Below, in pieces: positions 41,115-50,048 of a DNA stretch of 64,000 nt. Numbering within the stretch: position 1 is the stretch's first letter; each line of letters opens with the position of its first letter. Source of the DNA: JBDIAG01 sp963835085 (lineage in GTDB: Bacteria > Actinomycetota > Actinomycetes > Actinomycetales > CAWJMD01); contig CAWIED010000001.1 in the NCBI GenBank assembly GCA_963835085.1, forward strand, positions 2,170,001 to 2,234,000. Reading direction: 5' to 3'. The notes beneath the pieces were generated by a model, which had not been told where the DNA came from, did not search any database, and saw only the letters and a program-made list of their open reading frames with translations. The position numbers were made by a program, and so were the translations under genes.

Positions 41115-42323
41115 ATGGGATTGATGGACAAGCTCCGCGGCGAACTCGTCGACGTCATCGAATGGCTCGACGATTCACGCACCACGCTCGCCTGGCGTTT
41201 TCCGCGCTATCAGAACGAGATCAAGAACGGCGCCAAGCTGATCGTGCGCGAGGGCCAGGAAGCCGTCTTCGTGCACACCGGCAAGCTGGCCGACCGGTTC
41301 GGGCCGGGCATGTACGAGCTGACCACCGAGAACCTGCCCATCCTGTCCACGATCCAAGGCTGGCCGCACGGCTTCAACTCACCGTTCCGCAGTGAGGTCT
41401 ACTTCATCAACACCCGGCCGATCACCGACTTCCGCTGGGGCACAGCCAGTCCCGTCACGGTTCGCGACCCCGACTTCAAGATGGTGCAGTTGCGTGCCAA
41501 CGGCCTGTGCGTGGTGCGGGTCATCGATCCCGAGATCTTTCTCAAGCAGGTGATCGGCAGCGATTCCGGCGTCGACATCGACGAGATCGCCGAGTTGTTG
41601 CGCCGGGTGATCACTCTGGCCTTCTCCGACCTGGTGATGTCGACCAAGCTCGGCGTCATCGACCTGCAGGGCCGGCAGGTCGAGCTCTCCGAACAACTAC
41701 GCACGTTCGTCGCCGAGCGGGTCGACGACGAGTACGGCCTGGGCATCGACTCCGTCACGGTAAACATCTCGCTGCCCGACGAGGTCACCCAGGCGATGAC
41801 CCGCGGCGTGGCCCGCGGCGTGGAAGCCGCCGGTTGGGCCAACAACGTCGGCGACATGCAGCGCTACCAGCAGGCCATGGCGGCACAGGCCATGGTCACC
41901 GCAGCCGGCAACCAGGGTGGCGGCCCGATGGGCGACCTGATGTCCGCCGGGATGGGAGCAGCCCTCGGGGCCCAGCTGGCCGGCCAGGCCATGGGCTCGC
42001 TGGGTGGCCGGCCTGGAGCCGCTCCTCCGCCGCTGCCCGGTGGCAGAACCTTCTTCGTGGCCATCGGCGGCGCTCAGCAGGGTCCGTTCACGACCGACCA
42101 GCTGCGTGGGGGCATCCAGGCGGGCAACGTGACCAAGGAGTCACTCGTCTGGGCGGAGGGCATGCCGGCCTGGACGCCTGCCGGCGCCGTGGCCGAGCTC
42201 AACGGGCTCTTCGCCCCCGTCCCGCCGCCCCTGCCGCCCACAGTCACCGCAACCCCGCAGGACGCGCCGCCACCGCAAGATCAGCCCCCGGCGGTGCAAG
42301 ACCAGGCACCGCCCACGCCGTGA
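41115..42323 (+). CDS. SPFH-domain protein with C-terminal GYF_2 domain
   Basis: A 402-residue cytoplasmic protein. Residues about 25-245 form an SPFH (virion core protein-like, YdjI-type) domain (LIVREGQEAVFVHTGKLADRFGPGMYELTTENLP), then a Gly/Ala/Met-rich linker. A GYF_2 domain follows at about 310-365 (FFVAIGGAQQGPFTTDQLRGGIQAGNVTKESLVWAEGMPAW), then a Pro/Gln-rich tail. It overlaps the next gene by four bases (GTGA), so the two are coupled. A bactofilin-like or membrane-scaffold role is plausible but unproven. Confidence 0.85.
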   Translation: MGLMDKLRGELVDVIEWLDDSRTTLAWRFPRYQNEIKNGAKLIVREGQEAVFVHTGKLADRFGPGMYELTTENLPILSTIQGWPHGFNSPFRSEVYFINTRPITDFRWGTASPVTVRDPDFKMVQLRANGLCVVRVIDPEIFLKQVIGSDSGVDIDEIAELLRRVITLAFSDLVMSTKLGVIDLQGRQVELSEQLRTFVAERVDDEYGLGIDSVTVNISLPDEVTQAMTRGVARGVEAAGWANNVGDMQRYQQAMAAQAMVTAAGNQGGGPMGDLMSAGMGAALGAQLAGQAMGSLGGRPGAAPPPLPGGRTFFVAIGGAQQGPFTTDQLRGGIQAGNVTKESLVWAEGMPAWTPAGAVAELNGLFAPVPPPLPPTVTATPQDAPPPQDQPPAVQDQAPPTP

Positions 42324-43543
42324 CGGCAACGGGTGGGCCGGCGGAGCAGCAACCCGGGCCGGCCGTTCCACCGCCGTTGCCCACACCCCCGCCCTTGCCT
42401 ACGCCCGAGCCCCTGCCCGACCCGGGAGCTCTCCGGGACGCGGCGGTGCTGCACACCACCGAGGAGACGCGGACCTATCCGTGCCCGAACTGCGGCGCAG
42501 ATCTGGCGTTCGATCCCGCGTCGCAACTGTTGCGCTGCCCCGCCTGCGGCACCACCCAGGCGCTGACCGCAGACGCCAGACGCGGCGTGGCCAAGCGCGA
42601 TCTGGGCACGGCGATGGCCCAACTGAACGCGGCCAGTGCCGCGCACACGTTCTCCGGCAGAGAGGTCGTGTGCCAGAGCTGTGGAGGCATCACGCAGTTC
42701 GACGGCACCCTCACCGCCACCCGCTGCCCGTACTGCGCCACCCCGATCCAACGCGACGACGTGCAGAACTCCCCCGCCCGGCTACCGGTCGACGGCGTGA
42801 TTCCGTTCTTCATCGACGAACGCACCGCCCGCGCCAAGATCACCGAGTGGATCAACAGCCGCAGGTTCGCCCCCACGGAATTCAAGAAGTACCGCCAGGT
42901 CGGCTCGTTCACGAGCATCTATCTCAGCTATTTCAGCTACGACGCCAAGACCACCACGCAGTACTCAGGTCAGCGTGGCGACAACTACACGGTGACCGTG
43001 GGCCAGGGCGACAAGCAACGCACCGAGGTCCGCACGAATTGGTCGTGGACCTCCGGAGTGGTCCAGAATTCGTTCACCGACGTCGTCGAGTCTGCCAATA
43101 CGGGTCTCGACGCCCACAAGGTCGATGAGCTCGAACCGTGGCCGATGCCCGAGGTGCGCCCGTATTCGCCCGAGTACGTCGCCGGGCACCTGCGGCGCAC
43201 CTACGACCTCGACGCCGGGCAACGGTTCGAGCAAGGTGCCCGCGGCGAGATCGAAGCCGGCATCGACAGCACCATCCGCCGCGACATCGGCGGCGACCAG
43301 CAGCGCATCGACTCTCGTGAGATCTCTTACCAGGCACTGCTTTTCGCGCAGTTGCTGCTGCCCGTGTGGCTGCTCACCGTCACCTTCAACGGCCGGCCCT
43401 TCCAGGTGTTCATCAACGGCGCCACCGGCGAGGTGCAGGGCCAGCGGCCGTGGAGCCCCTGGAAGATCGCCGCCGCCGTGATCGCAGCGATCATCGTGGC
43501 TGCCCTGGTGTTGAGCGCCTATCTCGTGCTGCGAGATCGCTGA
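42320..43543 (+). CDS. zinc-ribbon protein with C-terminal membrane anchor
   Basis: A 407-residue protein. A Pro-rich N-terminus is followed by zinc ribbons: CPNCG...CPACG (about residues 54-75) and CQSCG...CPYC (about 118-140). A large beta-rich region follows (YRQVGSFTSIYLSYFSYDAKTTTQYSGQ, EPWPMPEVRPYSPEYVAGH). Two hydrophobic segments come near 345-360 and 385-403, the last at the C-terminus. It starts at GTG 42320 overlapping the SPFH stop. In other bacteria such zinc-ribbon proteins pair with YdjI-type SPFH proteins, so a membrane complex is likely. Confidence 0.82.
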   Translation: MTATGGPAEQQPGPAVPPPLPTPPPLPTPEPLPDPGALRDAAVLHTTEETRTYPCPNCGADLAFDPASQLLRCPACGTTQALTADARRGVAKRDLGTAMAQLNAASAAHTFSGREVVCQSCGGITQFDGTLTATRCPYCATPIQRDDVQNSPARLPVDGVIPFFIDERTARAKITEWINSRRFAPTEFKKYRQVGSFTSIYLSYFSYDAKTTTQYSGQRGDNYTVTVGQGDKQRTEVRTNWSWTSGVVQNSFTDVVESANTGLDAHKVDELEPWPMPEVRPYSPEYVAGHLRRTYDLDAGQRFEQGARGEIEAGIDSTIRRDIGGDQQRIDSREISYQALLFAQLLLPVWLLTVTFNGRPFQVFINGATGEVQGQRPWSPWKIAAAVIAAIIVAALVLSAYLVLRDR

Positions 43544-43552
43544 CCTGTCGCG

Positions 43553-43933
43553 CTAGGCGTACTGAGCCTCGCCCAGCCCGAAAGACCAGTTCTCCTTGGG
43601 CACCTCGACAAGGTTGATCAGGACGTCCTCCGGACGCACCTCCAGCTCGGAGTGCAGAGTCTTGGCCAAGGTCGCATAGAAAGCCTTCTTGAGCTCTACG
43701 CTGCGACCGGCATTGAGCGTGATCTGGATGAACACGATGCCGTCGGTGCGTTCGATACCCAGATAGTTCGGGTCATAGGTCAATCCGCCTGCGGGATGGC
43801 TTGTGGCGACCCGGAAGTTATCAGCCGGCGGCACGTTGAGCTCGCTCATCATTGCCCGGTAGACCACGTCTCCCACCTGCTCGGCGAAGCCTTCGGGACG
43901 GGTCTGCAACACGTCGATACGTACCAGGGGCAT
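43553..43933 (-). CDS. tautomerase (4-oxalocrotonate tautomerase superfamily)-like protein
   Basis: A 126-residue protein with the diagnostic catalytic Pro directly after Met (MPLVRIDVLQ). It has the family beta-alpha-beta repeats (FAEQVGDVVYRAMMSELNV, then SVELKKAFYATLAKTLHSELEVRPEDVLINLVEVPKENWSFG). At this length it is a fused two-unit type of the MSAD/cis-CaaD-like kind. Substrate unknown. It is read 40 nt after the dehydrogenase gene on the same strand, so the two probably form an operon. It converges on the zinc-ribbon gene. Confidence 0.85.
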   Translation of the reverse strand: MPLVRIDVLQTRPEGFAEQVGDVVYRAMMSELNVPPADNFRVATSHPAGGLTYDPNYLGIERTDGIVFIQITLNAGRSVELKKAFYATLAKTLHSELEVRPEDVLINLVEVPKENWSFGLGEAQYA

Positions 43934-43973
43934 CAGCAATCTCCTCCGTTGGGCGAACTCAGATGTGGGGCAC

Positions 43974-44972
43974 TCAGCTGACGACGTTGGCGAGCGGCTG
44001 CCCGGCCACCAGCCGGTCGAGTTGGGAGTTGAGCATCCGGATGGCCCGCGGGACGAAGGCACTGGAGTTGCCGCCGTTGTGCGGGGTCAGCAGGAGGCCC
44101 GGCGCCTGCCGCAGCGGGTGGTCGGCCGGGAACGGCTCGGGGTCGATGACATCGAGCGCAGCCCTCAGCCGGCCGGAGAGCACTTCGGCGGTCAGGGCAT
44201 CGGTGTCGACGACGGGGCCGCGGGCCACCGAGACCAGCAAGGCATCGTCGGGCATCCGGGACAGCTGCTCGGCGTCGAAGAGTCCTGTGGTCTGCTCGGT
44301 CAGCGGCACGCTCAACACGACGATGTCGTGGTTGGGCAACAGTTCCGGCAGCTCGTCGATGCCGTGCACGTCGCCGAACCGCTCACTCAGCTCATCGGCA
44401 CGCGCCGTGGTGCCCACCCGGGTGATGAAGACCTCGAACGGCTCCAGTCGCTTGGCAACGGCCGTCCCCACGGAACCAACGCCCACCAGCAGCACCCGGC
44501 GATCGGCTACCGAGGGCCTGCTCACCGGGTTCCACTCCCCCGCCAGCTGCTCGCGGGCGGCCACGCCGATGCCGCGCTGCCCGGCGATGATGAGCCCGAC
44601 AGCCAGCTCGGACGTGCTCGCGTCGTGCACTCCCGCCGCGTTGCACAACGCGATTCCTGGCGGCAGCTGGCCGACAAGGCCGTCGAAGCCGGCCGTCAAC
44701 GTCTGGACCGCGACGAGGTTCGCCAGCCCGGCCACTTCCGACAGTGCCGTCGGTGAGTGCAGGTAGGGCAGGACCACAAGCCGTACGGCGTCGAGGTCGT
44801 CGACGGCCGCACCCACTGGCGAACGGACGTCCCAGACCGCGAGCCGCATCCCCGGCCGCTCGCCGAGAGCATCGATCCAGAACTGCTCTGGCAGTGTGAC
44901 GATCGGAGCAGCACCGCCCGCAGGCGCGCCGGGTGCCGCAAGGTCCCGTTCAGAGGTCTTCGGGTTGGTCAT
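43974..44972 (-). CDS. D-2-hydroxyacid dehydrogenase family protein
   Basis: A 332-residue NAD(P)-dependent enzyme. The NAD motif is VLLVGVGSVGTAVAKRL (about residue 160). Catalytic Arg is in VSVARGPVVDTDAL, Glu in DVIDPEPFPADHPL, His in LLTPHNGGN. The substrate could be glyoxylate, hydroxypyruvate or another 2-keto acid. The start is ATG 44972 (MTNPKTSERDL); the open frame beyond it has no homologous character. It is followed 40 nt later by the tautomerase gene. Confidence 0.88.
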   Translation of the reverse strand: MTNPKTSERDLAAPGAPAGGAAPIVTLPEQFWIDALGERPGMRLAVWDVRSPVGAAVDDLDAVRLVVLPYLHSPTALSEVAGLANLVAVQTLTAGFDGLVGQLPPGIALCNAAGVHDASTSELAVGLIIAGQRGIGVAAREQLAGEWNPVSRPSVADRRVLLVGVGSVGTAVAKRLEPFEVFITRVGTTARADELSERFGDVHGIDELPELLPNHDIVVLSVPLTEQTTGLFDAEQLSRMPDDALLVSVARGPVVDTDALTAEVLSGRLRAALDVIDPEPFPADHPLRQAPGLLLTPHNGGNSSAFVPRAIRMLNSQLDRLVAGQPLANVVS

Positions 44973-45096
44973 GCCTTCATCCTGTCGCGCGAAGCCTGCG
45001 GTGTATGCACCGGGTTGCGTGGTCTGCTCGACACGTCCCGAAGCTCGGCAGCGGCATCGAAGCAGAGCTCGTGCCGCGCGGCTGCGGCCGAGCCGG

Positions 45097-47349
45097 TCAG
45101 GCGCTCTGCGAATGACGCTGGATAACCATGAGCTTCTCCTGGGCTGCGATGAATGTGTTGAGCGCCTCCAGTGACAGCGCCTTGGCATATAGCCAGCCCT
45201 GCGCATGCTCGGCCCCGAGGGAGCGGGCGACCTCCTGTTGCCGCACGGACTCGATGCCCTCCACCACCACGCCTAGCCCCAGGCCGCGGGCCATCTCGAG
45301 CACCGACCGGGCGATCGCAAGCGTGCGGGGATCGTCGAATCCCGCCGTCAGCGACCGGTCGAGCTTGATGATCTGTACGGGCAGCCGCGACAGACAGCCA
45401 AACGAGGCGTAGCCCGAGCCGAAGTCGTCGAGCGCCACCGAGACGCCCATCGCCACCAATCGCTGCAGCGACAGGGTCGCCGGGTCGTCGGTGCGCACGA
45501 ACACCGACTCGGTCACCTCGATCACCAGGGACGACGAAGGCACCCGAGCGCAGGCCAGCGCGTCGGCCACGGTCGTGACGAAACCGGGTGAGCGCAGTTG
45601 TAGCGTCGAGACGTTGACGGCGATGGTCATCCCTCGCTCCACGAGTCCCGCCTCACGTGCACCCATGAGGGCCATCCGCAGGATGCGCTCGCCCAGCTCG
45701 AGGATGAGGCCGCCCTGCTCGGCGACCTCGACGAACTCGTTCGGCGGCACGAGGCCGAGTTCGGCGTCCTGCCAACGAGCCAGCGCCTCGACTCCGACCA
45801 TCCGTCCCGTGACCAGCGAGACCACCGGCTGGTAATGCACCTCAGGTCCGAACTCGTCCGAGCGCAACCGATGCTCCACCTCCTTGGCCCGTCGACGCGA
45901 CGCCTGCAACTGCTCGTCGAAGATCACCACGCGACCGCGACCGCTGCGCTTGGCCGAACGCATCGCGTGCCCCGACTCGGTGAGCCCCGCAAGCAGCCTC
46001 TCCTCATCGAGGTCGGCGAGCGGAACGTGACGAAGGCCCACGCTGGCCCCCACCGACGTGTTGACCGCGCCACTGACAGAGGCAGCCGCCTCGCGGACCG
46101 TTTCGACGCTGCGTTCGGCCACGGCAGCCGCCTGCAAGGCTTCGGCCGGCAGCACGACAGCAAACTCGTCGCCCCCCAACCGGTACACCCTGCCGCCGCT
46201 GCGACCGGCGAGTTCTCGCAGGTCTTCGGCCACCACCTGCAGCACCTGGTCGCCCACCTGGTGACCAGCGAGATCGTTCACGTCCTTGAAGCCGTCGAGA
46301 TCGATGGTCATCAGCGCCACCGGCGAGCCGCCCAGCTCGGCCAGCTCCTGCAGCCAACCACGCAGCGCCCGTCGATTGCCCAAAGAAGTCAGGGGATCGT
46401 GTTGAGCCTGTTCGTGCAAAATCGCCAGCATCTGACCTGACTGTCGCGCCCGGGTGATCTCCCGCCACCACAGACCGACGAAGAATAGGACGATGAGCGT
46501 GATGTTGCCCGAGTCCAGGTAAGGACGGCGAATGACGATGAACATGATCGTGCCGGCCACGGCCGCTGTCACGATCACCGTGCCCACGATGGCCAGATGC
46601 CGTTGCTCGAGCGCGGCGATGGCGCGTTCGCTGAAGTGCGGTGCGGTGGGCGGAACCCGGAACACACCCGCCACGGCGGCCGCCCAACCCACAAGTGCCA
46701 TGGCGCGGGCAGGCCAGTCGGCCCAGCCGAACTGCATGGCTCCGATCGCCGCAGCCTGGCCGGAGCCCAACGCCACGACACCGAGGCTCGCCAGCCACAT
46801 GCCACGCCGGCTCTCGATGGTGGCAGCCACGATGGCCAACCCCATGACGCCGACGAACACCGCCAGCAGGAACTGCAGCACATACTGATGGCCCGCCCCG
46901 GCATGATTCAAAACCATCACCCGGTAGAGGGCGCCGCCGCCGGCCGTGCCGATCATCAGCGTCTCAGCGGCGATCCGGTTGCGTTGCAAGGGAAGACGCG
47001 AGGCAGGCAGCCGGGATACTGCCATCCCGAACAGGGTGGTGACCACGATGGCGAAGCCGACGTAGCTTGCCGCATAGAGCCATCCGGGCAGCACCGAGCG
47101 GCACACGTCGAGCAGGCATCCCACGCCGCAGCCCAGCATCGTCAGGCCTGCGAAGAACCGGAACTTGCGGCCCTCGGCGCGCGACGTCCGAACGGCTTTC
47201 AGGCCGCTGAACACACCGACCAGCACACAGAGGCAGGCGCCGAGCAGCCCTGCCTCGTCGAGCCCCGACATCCCGAGAACTGCCGTTGCCAGAGCACCTG
47301 AAAGAGCCAGGGTCACGACGGCAGTGATCGATCGTGGGAGTGCTATCAC
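45097..47349 (-). CDS. membrane-anchored GGDEF-EAL protein 1 (c-di-GMP turnover)
   Basis: A 750-residue protein. About eight N-terminal membrane helices (1-290) precede a GGDEF domain (signature RLGGDEFAVV near 405) and an EAL domain. EAL residues are intact (VGVEALARW, NVSTLQL, IEVTESVF, LDDFGSGYASF, IKLDRSL, VVEGIES, QGW), so phosphodiesterase activity is likely. GGDEF is also intact, but the inhibitory RxxD site upstream of it is missing (RSGG). Start GTG 47349. No periplasmic sensor domain is visible; the membrane part may itself sense. It is a close paralogue of the next gene. Confidence 0.9.
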   Translation of the reverse strand: MIALPRSITAVVTLALSGALATAVLGMSGLDEAGLLGACLCVLVGVFSGLKAVRTSRAEGRKFRFFAGLTMLGCGVGCLLDVCRSVLPGWLYAASYVGFAIVVTTLFGMAVSRLPASRLPLQRNRIAAETLMIGTAGGGALYRVMVLNHAGAGHQYVLQFLLAVFVGVMGLAIVAATIESRRGMWLASLGVVALGSGQAAAIGAMQFGWADWPARAMALVGWAAAVAGVFRVPPTAPHFSERAIAALEQRHLAIVGTVIVTAAVAGTIMFIVIRRPYLDSGNITLIVLFFVGLWWREITRARQSGQMLAILHEQAQHDPLTSLGNRRALRGWLQELAELGGSPVALMTIDLDGFKDVNDLAGHQVGDQVLQVVAEDLRELAGRSGGRVYRLGGDEFAVVLPAEALQAAAVAERSVETVREAAASVSGAVNTSVGASVGLRHVPLADLDEERLLAGLTESGHAMRSAKRSGRGRVVIFDEQLQASRRRAKEVEHRLRSDEFGPEVHYQPVVSLVTGRMVGVEALARWQDAELGLVPPNEFVEVAEQGGLILELGERILRMALMGAREAGLVERGMTIAVNVSTLQLRSPGFVTTVADALACARVPSSSLVIEVTESVFVRTDDPATLSLQRLVAMGVSVALDDFGSGYASFGCLSRLPVQIIKLDRSLTAGFDDPRTLAIARSVLEMARGLGLGVVVEGIESVRQQEVARSLGAEHAQGWLYAKALSLEALNTFIAAQEKLMVIQRHSQSA

Positions 47350-47479
47350 GCCATGCCCCCCAACATGAACGCGATGTCGCGTATCAACACAAGGGGATAG
47401 ATCGTCGCGTGTGCCCGAGTCTTTACTCCGTCTGTGGGAAAGACAACCAACGGGCTAATCCAGCTGGACGATCAGAGAA

Positions 47480-47545
47480 GAATAATTCTTTTGATCATGA
47501 AATATCGCCCATAAGGTTTTTCATCCAGGTTAATCGCATTTGTGG
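47480..47545. other. AT-rich intergenic patch between the two GGDEF-EAL genes
   Basis: This stretch is markedly AT-rich compared with everything around it and includes the palindrome AAGAATAATTCTT and GGTTTTTCATCC. It lies 130-195 nt upstream of protein 1 and begins right after the stop of protein 2. It could hold the protein 1 promoter or a binding site for an AT-preferring regulator. I see no gene in the 200-bp gap. Confidence 0.5.
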
Positions 47546-47549
47546 ACCG

Positions 47550-49850
47550 TCACGAAGTAGCTCGATAAGCCTGCATTCCGGCCTCTCCGGACAACACCCT
47601 GCCCAGCTCGGGCGCGGTGAGGGCCGGGCTGTAGTACCAGCCCTGCACCTGGTCGGCGCCGAGGCGCCGGGCGCTGTTCAGCTCCTCGTACGTCTCGACG
47701 CCCTCCACGACCACAGCCAGCCCTAGTGCTCCGGCCATGTCGACCACCGACCGGGCGACCGCCCAGACGGCCGTCTCGGAGAGCCGGGCGGTCAGGGAAC
47801 GGTCGAGTTTGAGCGCCGAGACCGGCAGCCGCGTCAGGTAGCCCAGCGAGGAGTACCCGGTGCCGAAGTCGTCTAGCGAGAGCCGCACCCCGAGCTGGGC
47901 CAGCCCCGCCAGGGTGCGCACGGCCGGGTCGTTGGTGCGCACGAAGACCGACTCGGTGACCTCGAGGACGAGCTGCTCGGCCGGCACGGACGTCTCGGCG
48001 AGCGCCTGCGCGACCGTGTCGATGAAGCCGTGCGAGCGCAGCTGGAGGGTGGAGACGTTGACCGCCACCGACAGCCCTTGCCCGATCAGTCCCGAGGTCA
48101 CGGCCCCCTCCAAGGCCGCCCGCAGAAGATGGCGCCCTAACGTCGAGATGAGCGCACACTCCTCGGCCACCGCCACGAACTCGGTCGGGTACACATTGCC
48201 CAGTACGTCATCGTGCCAGCGGGCCAGCGCCTCCACCCCGCCGAGCACTCCCGTTCGGACGGACACGACGGGTTGGAAGTGGACCTCCACCAGGTCAAGA
48301 GCGACTGCCGTCGAGAGCCGGTTCTCCAGGGTGGCCCGGCGCTTGGCCTGGCTCGCCATCTGCTCGTCATAGACGACCAGCCGCCCGCTGGCGTCACCCT
48401 TCGCCTTTCGCATGGCGGTGCCCGCTGCAGCCAGGTCGGCCAGCAGCAGCTGGGGGCTGGCATGCGCGGTGAGCTCACGATGCACAACCCCCACGCTTGC
48501 CCCCACCGACACCCGTTCGTGCGCGCCGGAGGTCAGGGCGGCCAGCTCCACCCCCTCGATGATGCGCTGGGCCGCCTCCTCCGTGCGATAGCGATCGGCC
48601 CTGCTGACCACGACGAACTCGTCACCGCCCACCCTGAAGGCGCTCGCCGAAATGGCCCGTGCCTCGTGGTCCACCAGCCTGGCGACTTCGACGAGCACCC
48701 GGTCTCCGGCGGAGTGGCCGAGCTGATCGTTCACATTCTTGAACCCATCGAGATCGACGGTGAGCAGCGAAAGGCAGCCCTGCTTCCGGCCGGCGGCCAG
48801 CAGCTCCTCCTCCAGCGCCCGGCGGTTGCCGATGCCGGTCAGCGGGTCGCGGTGGGCCAGCCGCCCCAGCTGTCCCAGCAAGACGTGCACCTGGCGCGCT
48901 CGCACCATCTCGCGCCCCCACAAGGACGCCATGCCGAGTAGGCCGAACAAGATGGCCGTGCCATCGACGGAGGGGTTCCAGAAGATGGTCAGCACCGACG
49001 TCACCACGAGCGCCAGGAAGACACTGCTGACGACGATGTACCGCGTTGCCTCCCAACGAATTTCGGCACGTTCGCCGAGCTGGGGCGGGGCTGCGTTGAC
49101 CAGCAGCAGTCCGGTGGTGAGCACCGGCCACGCCAGCGTGAGAACTGCCGCCGGCGGCCAGGTCAGCTGACCCCACACGTTCTGGGAGAGCGAGTTGACC
49201 AGGTCGGTACCCGCCACCAGTGTGCCGCCGACGGCGGTGACCACCATGGCTCGGCTTGGATCGCAGAGCACGGAGATGAACACGACGGCGATGGCATAGA
49301 AGTCGAAGCTCACCACCAGCATCATGCCTACGGTGGGTGTGAACACGTGCGGAATCACCTGCAGAAGGCGCCACCACGACAAGGCGCTGAAACTGGCGAG
49401 CATGCTCGCCTCGAGCAGCAGTCGCGGCCATTGCCATACCTCGAACGACCGTTTGGGAATCGCGGCGAGGCCGATCACGACAAGCGGAACGGACAGGATG
49501 GCTAGATAGTCGCCCGGGCCCGGAAACGTCGACCAACCCGCGACCTGGCAAGCCGCCGACACGGCTGCCGACAGACTGAGGTTGAGCATGGCGATCCCGA
49601 TCAGCGTACGGAAGCGACCACCTCTGCCTTCCCTCCCATCACGCCTGCCGGCACGCACCAGCAGCAATCCACCGAGCAAGGCCTCAGGCACGACGAGGAC
49701 GCTGGCGAACGCCAACTGTTGCTCGGAGCCGTGCGAGCCCAGGACTGCCACCACGACCGCGCTTACGACACCGAAGACCATCAGGGCGACAACCGCGTTG
49801 CGCTGTTGCCCCATCACCCGCATGGTCACCGTTCCAGTCTGTGCCCCCAT
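47550..49850 (-). CDS. membrane-anchored GGDEF-EAL protein 2 (c-di-GMP turnover)
   Basis: A 766-residue paralogue of the neighbouring protein with the same layout: about eight membrane helices (15-300), GGDEF (RVGGDEFVVV near 405) and EAL (GGVEALARW, NVSTLQL, LEVTESVF, LDDFGTGYSSL, LKLDRSL, VVEGVET, QGW). Both catalytic signatures are intact and the RxxD inhibitory site is absent. The start is ATG 49850 after AAAGG; in-frame ATGs follow soon. A tandem duplication with divergence is likely. Confidence 0.9.
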   Translation of the reverse strand: MGAQTGTVTMRVMGQQRNAVVALMVFGVVSAVVVAVLGSHGSEQQLAFASVLVVPEALLGGLLLVRAGRRDGREGRGGRFRTLIGIAMLNLSLSAAVSAACQVAGWSTFPGPGDYLAILSVPLVVIGLAAIPKRSFEVWQWPRLLLEASMLASFSALSWWRLLQVIPHVFTPTVGMMLVVSFDFYAIAVVFISVLCDPSRAMVVTAVGGTLVAGTDLVNSLSQNVWGQLTWPPAAVLTLAWPVLTTGLLLVNAAPPQLGERAEIRWEATRYIVVSSVFLALVVTSVLTIFWNPSVDGTAILFGLLGMASLWGREMVRARQVHVLLGQLGRLAHRDPLTGIGNRRALEEELLAAGRKQGCLSLLTVDLDGFKNVNDQLGHSAGDRVLVEVARLVDHEARAISASAFRVGGDEFVVVSRADRYRTEEAAQRIIEGVELAALTSGAHERVSVGASVGVVHRELTAHASPQLLLADLAAAGTAMRKAKGDASGRLVVYDEQMASQAKRRATLENRLSTAVALDLVEVHFQPVVSVRTGVLGGVEALARWHDDVLGNVYPTEFVAVAEECALISTLGRHLLRAALEGAVTSGLIGQGLSVAVNVSTLQLRSHGFIDTVAQALAETSVPAEQLVLEVTESVFVRTNDPAVRTLAGLAQLGVRLSLDDFGTGYSSLGYLTRLPVSALKLDRSLTARLSETAVWAVARSVVDMAGALGLAVVVEGVETYEELNSARRLGADQVQGWYYSPALTAPELGRVLSGEAGMQAYRATS

Positions 49851-49999
49851 CGACCTTTACGAGACTACCGGGCAACCAGGTCGATTCCACTCGTCGAGAA
49901 AGAATCGCTCCCATGCTGAGACATCGGCCCGCATCGCGCGAGTGACCCGTGCTCAGCGAAACGGGCCGACCTTTGACCGTCCGGTTCGAACCACGCGAG

Positions 50000-50034
50000 C
50001 CGCCCACCCCTCCTGACGTGATTGGGGTGGGCGG
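50000..50034 (-). terminator. strong hairpin after the siderophore-type binding protein gene
   Basis: On the minus strand CCGCCCACCCC and GGGGTGGGCGG form an 11-bp stem with a 13-nt loop, 14 nt past the stop at 50049. There is no T run, so termination efficiency is uncertain. Confidence 0.6.
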
Positions 50035-50048
50035 GACTCATCGGGCGA

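Noticed and set aside
41507..43543. Single 678-codon frame covering the end of the SPFH gene and the zinc-ribbon gene
   Set aside because: The part before 42320 is out of frame with the SPFH protein and reads as Arg/Gly-rich shadow; the GTGA overlap marks the true start.
45097..49850. Loss of catalysis in the GGDEF-EAL proteins
   Set aside because: Both GGDEF signatures and all EAL residues I can check are intact; only the inhibitory RxxD site is missing.
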